A program made the translations under genes and the position numbers. Positions 57,716 through 64,000 of a stretch of 64,000 nucleotides of DNA are shown one piece after another. Each line of letters opens with the position of its first letter. Positions within the stretch are counted from its first letter, which is position 1. The notes beneath the pieces are model-generated. The model made no database searches, was not told where the DNA came from, and saw only the letters and a program-made list of their open reading frames with translations. Origin of the DNA: Colwellia piezophila ATCC BAA-637 (GTDB taxonomy: Bacteria > Pseudomonadota > Gammaproteobacteria > Enterobacterales > Alteromonadaceae); the NCBI RefSeq assembly GCF_000378625.1, contig NZ_KB905171.1, forward strand, positions 158,415 through 222,414, written 5' to 3'.

Positions 57716-58885
57716 GTGACTCCAAATACCCATGCTTTTGATCATTGGATCAGAACCCGTTTTGTTGAAATCAACTCATGCCTTGAAGAGATCTACTGGC
57801 AACAAGAAGACAAAGCCAATGTTGAAGGTGTCGGCGAAAATGAAAAAAAACAACTCGAATCAGAAGGCACTGAATTAATAACCGCATTACTTGCTGAAGG
57901 TAATACGGATGAGGGCTTTGATAATGCATTCGACTTATTAGGTAACGTAGGTTTATTTATGGCAGCATGTCGTCGCCATGAAATTACCGAGCCAAGCCGT
58001 GAAAAAACCTCTCCTCTCACCCAAGCGTCGGCATTAGCCATGCATATAGGCGCCTCTATAGGTGTGACACCGCGTTTTGCAACGGCGCATTTAACCACGC
58101 ATAATAAATCTGTAAATGGTTTATATAAACGTTTTACCGATTTACCCTGTGAAAAACTCTTTGTTGATTATAATACTAAATCGATTTTAGCCTATAAACG
58201 TGCCTCTGATGCCTTGCTGAAAATTCAACCTTTAGGGATTTCACATGCCATCACAGCTGATTTATTACGGGTTGCTAAAGTTGCATTGCAAGATGTGATT
58301 GAGTCAAATTCAGCATTATTTGAAAAACTTGATGCAGATGAGTTTTTCTACCAGGTACGCCCCTATTACAAACCTTATCGCGTAGGTTCACAAGTTTATC
58401 GTGGCGCTAATGCCGGTGACTTTGCCGGGATCAATGTCATCGATATGTTATTAGGTTTATGTTTTGCAAATGAGCCTTCTTATTCGCAAATGTTGGTTGA
58501 TAAATTTCTTTATATGATGCCTGAAGATCAAAGTATTTTACGCGATTGCATGCGCATGACCAGTATCATGGATGATTTTTTAGCGGCTTCGAAATACAAA
58601 GATCAGTCTTGGTATCAAGATAATTTAAAACTATTTTTAGCGGTATGTGAGTCTCACGGTGAAACAGCCATTCAACACCATAACCAGTTAGTGAGCAAGT
58701 ATATAGCAGTGCCATCCACCAGCATGGCACAACAACACATGAGCAAAATCACGGCCAGCGGGCCGCCATTACATGCATTGCTTGACGCACTGGAAAAATT
58801 ACGAGATCGCCGTGCCGCAGCACAAAGAACAGATATGCGTACCCGTTATGACGATATTAAATTATTAAAAACAACTCTGAAATAA
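57716..58885 (+). CDS. PrnB/indoleamine 2,3-dioxygenase-like family protein (DUF1864 type)
   Basis: 389 residues, start GTG. Resembles the DUF1864/PrnB family, related to the haem-containing tryptophan/indoleamine dioxygenases. Landmarks: VRPYYKPYRVGSQVYRGANA (about 218-237) and MRMTSIMDDFLAASKYKD. The candidate proximal haem His lies in ESHGETAIQHHNQL (H314, H321 or H322). Family knowledge: PrnB rearranges 7-chlorotryptophan in pyrrolnitrin synthesis. It is followed 23 bases later by a kynureninase-like gene and is opposite an Lrp regulator, pointing to tryptophan or indole metabolism. Reaction not settled by sequence. Confidence is in the family, not the reaction. Confidence 0.75.
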   Translation: MTPNTHAFDHWIRTRFVEINSCLEEIYWQQEDKANVEGVGENEKKQLESEGTELITALLAEGNTDEGFDNAFDLLGNVGLFMAACRRHEITEPSREKTSPLTQASALAMHIGASIGVTPRFATAHLTTHNKSVNGLYKRFTDLPCEKLFVDYNTKSILAYKRASDALLKIQPLGISHAITADLLRVAKVALQDVIESNSALFEKLDADEFFYQVRPYYKPYRVGSQVYRGANAGDFAGINVIDMLLGLCFANEPSYSQMLVDKFLYMMPEDQSILRDCMRMTSIMDDFLAASKYKDQSWYQDNLKLFLAVCESHGETAIQHHNQLVSKYIAVPSTSMAQQHMSKITASGPPLHALLDALEKLRDRRAAAQRTDMRTRYDDIKLLKTTLK

Positions 58886-58908
58886 CTTAAGTCAAAGTGG
58901 AAAATTAA

Positions 58909-60021
58909 ATGCCTAAAAATGATTTCAGACTCAGTGGCACAAACTACTTATTAAACCACTCTGTTGGCCGCCCTTTAAAAACAGCCCAAACGGCTTTTGC
59001 CGAGTCTTTTTTTGCCCCCTGGCAAGATAGCGGGATAGAGCCTTGGGGTGACTGGCTAAACATTATCGATGATTTTCGCAGTGCCTTAGGTAAAATGTTT
59101 AATGCCTCTAAACATGAGTTTTGCCCGCAAGTTAACCTGTCAAGTGCACTCACTAAAATAGTGATGTCACTAGCGCAATTACAACAGACTAAACCCGTGG
59201 TTTTATTAAGCGAAAACGACTTCCCGAGTATTGGCTTTGCATTACAAAAAGCGTTACCCGAGCATTACCAGTTAAAATTTATCCCTAAAGAGCAAGACAT
59301 TACCGATATCAATGTATGGCAGGCTTATCTCACACAGGATGTAGACTTAGCCTTTATCAGTCATGCCTATTCCAATACCGGTGAGATAGCCCCCCTGGAT
59401 GAAATTTTAAAACTTACAAAAAAATGTAATATATTAAGCATTTTAGATATTGCACAATCGGCAGGCATAGTCCCACTAGATCTACAAAAACAATGCCCTG
59501 ACTTCATGATTGGTTCAAGCGTAAAATGGTTATGTGGTGGCCCAGGAGCCGCCTATTTATGGGTAAATCCTGACAAAATTCAGACTTGTCAGCCAAAAGA
59601 TGTTGGCTGGTTTTCTCATGAAAACCCATTTGAGTTTGATATTCATCACTTTCGTTATCATGATACCGCGCTCAAGTTTTGGGGTGGCACACCTTCGATA
59701 GCTCCCTATAGCATTGCAGCCCATAGTATTGAATATTTTTCAGCTCTGGGTTCGCAGGCAATGCGCCAGCATAACCAAAGTTTAATCGAACTGGTTGCCG
59801 CGCAGTTTGATAAAGAATTTGTATCTCCCAGAGAAAAAAGTAAGCGCAGTGGTACCTTGATCTTAAATTTTGGCGATAAACAGACTAAAGTCATGACTGC
59901 ACTAAAAAATGCCAATATCAGTGTCGATGCTCGGAGTTCAGGCATGCGAATTTCACCGCATATTTATAATGATATTGAAGATATAGAGCAGTTGATAGCT
60001 GTCATTAAATCAGCATCATGA
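58909..60021 (+). CDS. Kynureninase-like PLP-dependent enzyme (class V aminotransferase fold)
   Basis: 370 residues. PLP lysine K206 in GSSVKWLCGGPGAAYLWV, the pyridine-ring Asp D180 in ILDIAQSAGIVPLDL, and WFSHENPFEFD. The GGPG stretch after the lysine is characteristic of kynureninases. It is shorter than typical kynureninase (about 410), lacking some N-terminal length. Together with the preceding gene it would turn a tryptophan cleavage product into anthranilate or a related amine plus alanine (inference). Cytoplasmic. Other class V enzymes (isopenicillin N epimerase-like) remain possible. Confidence 0.82.
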   Translation: MPKNDFRLSGTNYLLNHSVGRPLKTAQTAFAESFFAPWQDSGIEPWGDWLNIIDDFRSALGKMFNASKHEFCPQVNLSSALTKIVMSLAQLQQTKPVVLLSENDFPSIGFALQKALPEHYQLKFIPKEQDITDINVWQAYLTQDVDLAFISHAYSNTGEIAPLDEILKLTKKCNILSILDIAQSAGIVPLDLQKQCPDFMIGSSVKWLCGGPGAAYLWVNPDKIQTCQPKDVGWFSHENPFEFDIHHFRYHDTALKFWGGTPSIAPYSIAAHSIEYFSALGSQAMRQHNQSLIELVAAQFDKEFVSPREKSKRSGTLILNFGDKQTKVMTALKNANISVDARSSGMRISPHIYNDIEDIEQLIAVIKSAS

Positions 60022-60465
60022 ATGTATAAATAAACCGGAGTATAGGAAGAATAAATGCTTTTTTTCCTGAAATCTAAAGTATGTAGTCAATCTCATTTGA
60101 TGATTGATAATCTCAAACATTATGCGTAATCACATTTCATTGTAAAATAACTGTTAAATTTATCTCATGTAGTGACTAATGTCTCCTTTTTATGATTCCT
60201 CTACATTTGCGGATCGTCATAAAAATGAAAATTCTTGTTCAATAATTGTATGAGCTTTAGCCAAATTGGGATAAATTTTATTGAAGGTTTTTCGTCAAAA
60301 GTCGTGAGGAATTTCAAAAGAATTCACAAGTCGCAAGAAAATAATAGCAAGTAAGTGCTAAGGCGACATTAGCATTAAGTTTTTTGCGATATCTTTACTA
60401 ATGACTTACTTCCTTTAAAACACAAAAAATTAGCTGAATCATCATAACTCTGATCTATTACCGGG
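60022..60465. other. 444-base intergenic region
   Basis: No gene is supported. A weak inverted repeat TTTTTATGA ... TCATAAAAA (60186-60226) could be a terminator for the kynureninase-like gene. Confidence 0.35.
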
Positions 60466-61746
60466 TTACACCGATACAACGCAATTTCGACCGTTGTCTT
60501 TTGCTTGATATACGGCCTCGTCAGCCCGAGCAAAGAGATCATTAAAGTCTTTATCCTGCTGGTTAAATTGAGCAAGGCCAAAACTAGCCGTTACCGTCAA
60601 GCCTTTTGGTTTTAATTGTTCTAAGGTTTTTCGCAGCACTTCTGTTTTCTCAATTGCCTGAGTCAAAGGACAGTGATCGTATAAGATAATGAACTCTTCA
60701 CCACCAAAGCGAGCAACAATGTCGTTATTACGTACATTATCAGAGAGTAGCGCGGCAACTTCCGTGAGCACCATATCCCCCATAGCATGGCCATGCTCGT
60801 CATTGAACGACTTAAAGAAGTCGATATCAATAACCACCATACAAAGATCTATATCGTGTCTTTTTGCAGCACTAATTTTTTTAGATGCGCTATCTAAAAG
60901 GTAGTGACGATTATAAAGGCCGGTGAGTTGGTCGGTCATAGCCAGCTCTTCTAAACGTTGGCGCTGTACTTCCAGTTGTTTAAATAGGTGCTGGTTCAAG
61001 ATTAAGTTATCGACTCGGGCCAATAGTTCTTCGGTCATTATCGGCTTCGGCACATAGTCATTAACGCCAGCTTGAAATAGCGCTAACTTTCGAGATATAT
61101 CGTCAAAACTACTCATGGCCAAGATAGAAATAGGAAAAGGAATGTTATGCTTTTTTTCCCTATCTCGAATATGACGTACTACAGCTGTACCATTGATTTT
61201 TCCAGCAAGAATGATATCAGTCATCACTAGGTCAAAATCTTGTTCGTCATAGAGCTTGATGGCCTCTTCACCTGTAGTGATATGACTGACTTCATAGCCA
61301 TGTTCGTTTAGTACTGAAATAGTTGGTTGGGCGATGCTCATTGAATCTTCGACATACAGTATTCTTCCAACATAAAGAAAATTATTTCTAGTGGCTTTAC
61401 TCAGACTATCGACATAGTCTGAGAAGGCAGAAATATCTTTTTTACTAAAAATCTCAGTGATCCCTAATGCCATAAATGACTCAGGTTCTTGTTCATCTGT
61501 TGCTGATAGCATTACGATAGGTGTGGATTTAGTCGATAGGTTTCCACGTAATTCCGAGCAAAAACTGCGACAATCACGGGTCTCCAACGTTCTAGCCACA
61601 CAAATAAGCTGGTAATTATTTTGTTTGATTAAGGACAGCGCTTCTTTTTCACAACTTACACTGTCGGTGAAAATACCATGACTTTCAAGCGTCATTTTGA
61701 TGACCATGCGGGCGAGGTTGGAGGGGTCAACTACAAGTGCTTTCAT
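60466..61746 (-). CDS. REC-REC-GGDEF response regulator (PleD-like)
   Basis: 426 residues. The first receiver (1-115) lacks the phospho-acceptor: the position reads QLICVARTLET where DLVLLD is usual. The second receiver (about 124-245) is normal: LYVEDSM, acceptor Asp in LVMTDIIL and Lys in YVPKPIM. The GGDEF domain (about 265-426) has RFGGEEF with an RNND I-site. Same domain order as PleD, where the first receiver takes part in dimerisation. No cognate kinase nearby. The stop is 720 bases short of the lipoprotein gene on the other side, and the 555-base gap upstream is empty. Confidence 0.92.
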   Translation of the reverse strand: MKALVVDPSNLARMVIKMTLESHGIFTDSVSCEKEALSLIKQNNYQLICVARTLETRDCRSFCSELRGNLSTKSTPIVMLSATDEQEPESFMALGITEIFSKKDISAFSDYVDSLSKATRNNFLYVGRILYVEDSMSIAQPTISVLNEHGYEVSHITTGEEAIKLYDEQDFDLVMTDIILAGKINGTAVVRHIRDREKKHNIPFPISILAMSSFDDISRKLALFQAGVNDYVPKPIMTEELLARVDNLILNQHLFKQLEVQRQRLEELAMTDQLTGLYNRHYLLDSASKKISAAKRHDIDLCMVVIDIDFFKSFNDEHGHAMGDMVLTEVAALLSDNVRNNDIVARFGGEEFIILYDHCPLTQAIEKTEVLRKTLEQLKPKGLTVTASFGLAQFNQQDKDFNDLFARADEAVYQAKDNGRNCVVSV

Positions 61747-62301
61747 ACATTAAACTTGTTAAAGATAGTTACTAAATAACAATAGCCTATTGCCCTTCAA
61801 ACGCGAATTGTTCAATATCAAAATAAAAAATAAGACAGCACAAATGGGTTAATAACAGTTCACCGCTAATGACTTCTTGGTGCGCATTGCGGAAGTGATT
61901 AGCAGTTACATTAAAACTTCCGCTGTTGGCTTGATAGCTGTCATTAGAGGTTCGATTTATAAGGCTAACTACTGCCACTGAGCCGATCTTGTTAAGGGCA
62001 GGTATATGATCCGAAAGAAGACACCAGGCTGTTCCCATAAAGTTGATCACTTAATTCGAGGACGGCTTTTTAGTGTCTGAAACAGCCCTAAAAGTACCAG
62101 CTACAGTTATTTGTCTTCACTTAATCGAATCATATTTAGTTGTTTGTAAAGTCGTGTCAGAAATTGTCGTTGACATTAAACCCTTGAAATAGGTATCATT
62201 TTTGGAATCGTCGATTTCAGAACGTTTACTAAAATTTTTAAGGCACTTGTAAGTGTCTATGAGTAAATGTTTAATAGAGCAACATATGTAAAGGGATTTT
62301 T
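61747..62301. other. 555-base intergenic region
   Basis: A possible 87-codon minus-strand frame (61787-62050, GTG start) was not accepted. No hairpin, promoter or RNA is clear. It separates divergent genes, so holds promoters for both. Confidence 0.4.
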
Positions 62302-63363
62302 ATGTTAAAACAAATAACCTCGATTTTATTGATAACGTGCTTGGCAGCTTGCAATGATGACAACAGTAATCCAAAGTTTGATTTAATAGAGAAAAACCAA
62401 GCAATTTGGAACGAAAATAATCTTTTGGATTATGAGTTCCATGTCACAAAATATTCACCTAATTGCCCAAATGACGATAATGCCTACGATGGTACAATTG
62501 TGGTTGAAAACGGTGTCGTTTCTACTGTATATGACTCCAATCATTTGTTTACTCATGAGGTTTCTTCTTGGCCTACCATTTATGACATATTTACTGAACT
62601 GATGGCAGATATCCAAAATGAACCTGAAATATTTTCCAAGAGCCATGTAGAGCAAAGCCTTCCCCCTCAATTCAATGCTGAATATGGTTTTCCTTCTGAG
62701 TATTTTATCGATAAAACAAATCAGACTTGTGATGAAACACTATTTAAGATTAGTAAATTTGCTGTTTTTAATTATGAAGTCGGTAATATGCGTGAAACTT
62801 TAGTGCCTTTGTTTGGTGAATTAGATCCGGATGCACCTCGTTCCCTGATTATTTTTAACGACAATGTAAATACAATTTCAGAAGTTCAAAGGTTGAGTGA
62901 GTATTACGATTTAGAAATATTAGAAATTTTTGAAGCTTCAGGCGCTTTTCTTATAGAAACAACTGTTGATAAAATTGAGTTACTACGACATGAGTTGACT
63001 ATAAACTTCATAGAAGGAATACCTCCTGAAGACCAAGGTGTGGTCTGTACTGACATTATACAATCTGGACTGTGGTTTGAATTATTTGATAAAGAAACAG
63101 GGGAGCGACTTCATTGTGATGCCACAATCACAATTGAAGATGGCGATTATATAAAAGAGCTCGTTGATTGTAAGGGCGGGTCTAGTTCGGCAGGGAATGG
63201 TGATTTTATAATTGGTGTTGGGGCCGCTCCTGAAAGAGGTGGTATTTACAATATCACTATTGAAAAAGAAGGCTACCAAAATTGGTATCAGTCAAATGTT
63301 GAAGTATCTGAAGGCATTTGTCATGTCAACCAAGTTCAAATACAAGCGTACTTAGAGAAATAG
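62302..63363 (+). CDS. Lipoprotein with DUF6174-like and Ig-like domains
   Basis: 353 residues; lipoprotein signal ends LAAC (C17). Residues about 30-125 resemble DUF6174 (WNENNLLDYEFHVTKYSPNC, VVENGVVSTVYDSN). The last ~100 residues look like a carboxypeptidase-regulatory or CNA-like Ig fold (GIYNITIEKEGYQNWYQSNV) with four cysteines. The central part is not recognised. Attached to the periplasmic face of a membrane. It uses more TTT/AAT-type codons than the housekeeping genes and lies next to a transposase, so may be acquired. Confidence 0.78.
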   Translation: MLKQITSILLITCLAACNDDNSNPKFDLIEKNQAIWNENNLLDYEFHVTKYSPNCPNDDNAYDGTIVVENGVVSTVYDSNHLFTHEVSSWPTIYDIFTELMADIQNEPEIFSKSHVEQSLPPQFNAEYGFPSEYFIDKTNQTCDETLFKISKFAVFNYEVGNMRETLVPLFGELDPDAPRSLIIFNDNVNTISEVQRLSEYYDLEILEIFEASGAFLIETTVDKIELLRHELTINFIEGIPPEDQGVVCTDIIQSGLWFELFDKETGERLHCDATITIEDGDYIKELVDCKGGSSSAGNGDFIIGVGAAPERGGIYNITIEKEGYQNWYQSNVEVSEGICHVNQVQIQAYLEK

Positions 63364-63421
63364 ATTTTAAAATATCTCAAAAATTAGACTGGCAGGAACG
63401 AGTTGAACTCACAGCTTACAG

Positions 63422-63480
63422 TGGACGCGGTAAGCAACTTCTAGCGTTGAAACTAAAGCTGTAACCACCGAGCGTCCGCT
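63422..63480. other. Inverted-repeat segment in transposase flank
   Basis: GTGGACGCGG and GAGCGTCCGC are inverted partners about 45 bases apart, between the lipoprotein gene and the transposase. It may mark the end of the insertion element or an older insertion site. No T-run. Confidence 0.35.
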
Positions 63481-63641
63481 TTAAGGTCATATACCTGTTC
63501 TTAGTAATATTTTTACTTTAGTCGGCTATGTGGCAAAAATGATCGTTTCAACACCATAAGCTAATGACTGCTCTTGGCAACAAATTGGTCGTTAGGTGGG
63601 GTGGTTTTCACTGGTAAATTAAGACCGCTTCACGCCCTGAG

Positions 63642-64000
63642 TCATTCGTCAACGGTTTCCAAGACTAATAATGGCGATTTTCTATCTCTGAGTGACTTCA
63701 AATATTTAGATTCACTATAGGGTGTTCTCGACTTCCAGCAGCGAAATAAAATACGTATCCATTTAAATGATAAAGCTCTCACCGCTGACTGATGTGAATT
63801 GCCTTTCTGACGCTGTTGTGCGTAGTACAACCCAGCCCAATATGATGAGTAGACAGTTTTAGCTGACCATTCTATGAACGATTGCCTTAAGAATTTAGAG
63901 CATTGCCAACGCCAGTGTACCCATGATTTTTGACCACTCCTCTGAGTCACCGGTGCAATTCCTGCGTACATTTGCACTTCAGATGCATGTTTAAATCTAT
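63642..64000 (-). mobile_element. IS110-family transposase, 3' part, continues beyond the window
   Basis: The frame is open to the window end and reads RFKHASEVQMYAGIAPVTQ at the edge, so the gene begins outside. The visible part is the C-terminal domain of IS110/IS1111-type transposases: WVHWRWQCSKFLRQSFIEWS, YYAQQRQKGNSHQSAV and FKWIRILFRCWKSRTPY. The DEDD catalytic half is not in view. Intact as far as seen. Confidence 0.88.

Noticed and set aside
61787..62050. 87-codon minus-strand ORF
   Set aside because: GTG start without a clear Shine-Dalgarno and no recognisable domain; sequence could not be tied to a family.

Overview
The window reads as chromosomal DNA of a marine, probably cold-adapted gammaproteobacterium of the Alteromonadales, most like Colwellia. 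This is inferred from the AT-rich base composition, the protein sequences and the gene order; no database search was run. Housekeeping blocks keep the enterobacterial/Shewanella order: fre next to ubiD; trxA and rho beside rhlB and a ppx/gppA gene; tatABC, tatD, GGDEF, hemB; rsmD divergent from ftsY-ftsE-ftsX-rpoH.

Layout. 1-3.5 kb: the end of pepD, a membrane diguanylate cyclase and an orphan NarL-type regulator. 3.6-10.9 kb: fre, ubiD, rho, trxA, rhlB and a short ppx/gppA gene. 10.9-12.6 kb: a TetR regulator with a small membrane protein, divergent from a glutathione transferase-like gene across two perfect palindromes. 12.6-17.6 kb: a seven-gene operon tatA-tatB-tatC-(177-aa secreted protein)-tatD-GGDEF-hemB. 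17.8-20.3 kb: a TonB-dependent receptor. 20.9-26.7 kb: rpoH, ftsX, ftsE, ftsY, rsmD and ogt. 26.8-29.1 kb: a serine beta-lactamase-like hydrolase and a yjaG homologue.

The right half is accessory-rich. 29.2-37.2 kb holds a 736-aa coiled-coil protein built from an 18-residue repeat, a SapC-family protein, a small secreted protein, a sulfotransferase overlapping an aspartyl/asparaginyl beta-hydroxylase-like gene, a TPR-sulfotransferase, and a lipoprotein apparently fused by deletion to the last residues of an outer-membrane receptor. 37.5-40 kb: a HypT-like LysR regulator and aspartase. 40.2-48.9 kb: a leucine-rich-repeat/protein-kinase fusion, a membrane-anchored HTH-like protein, and a MacAB-like exporter bracketed by two membrane proteins. 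49-55.7 kb: two DUF1294 genes, two chemoreceptors (one cut by an in-frame amber codon), an alpha/beta hydrolase and a remnant of a quinone-oxidoreductase-like gene. 55.9-60 kb: a GAF-GGDEF protein, then an Lrp regulator divergent from a PrnB/indoleamine-dioxygenase-like gene and a kynureninase-like gene. 60.4-64 kb: a REC-REC-GGDEF protein, a lipoprotein and an IS110-family transposase running off the right edge.

The best candidates for under-described biology are the Lrp/PrnB-like/kynureninase-like unit, the LRR-kinase pair, and the sulfotransferase/hydroxylase/SapC region. Several scars (amber-interrupted chemoreceptor, lipoprotein-receptor tail fusion, truncated DUF1294/dehydrogenase junction, a MITE-like element) show recent rearrangement between 34 and 56 kb. 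No tRNA, rRNA or CRISPR array was recognised.
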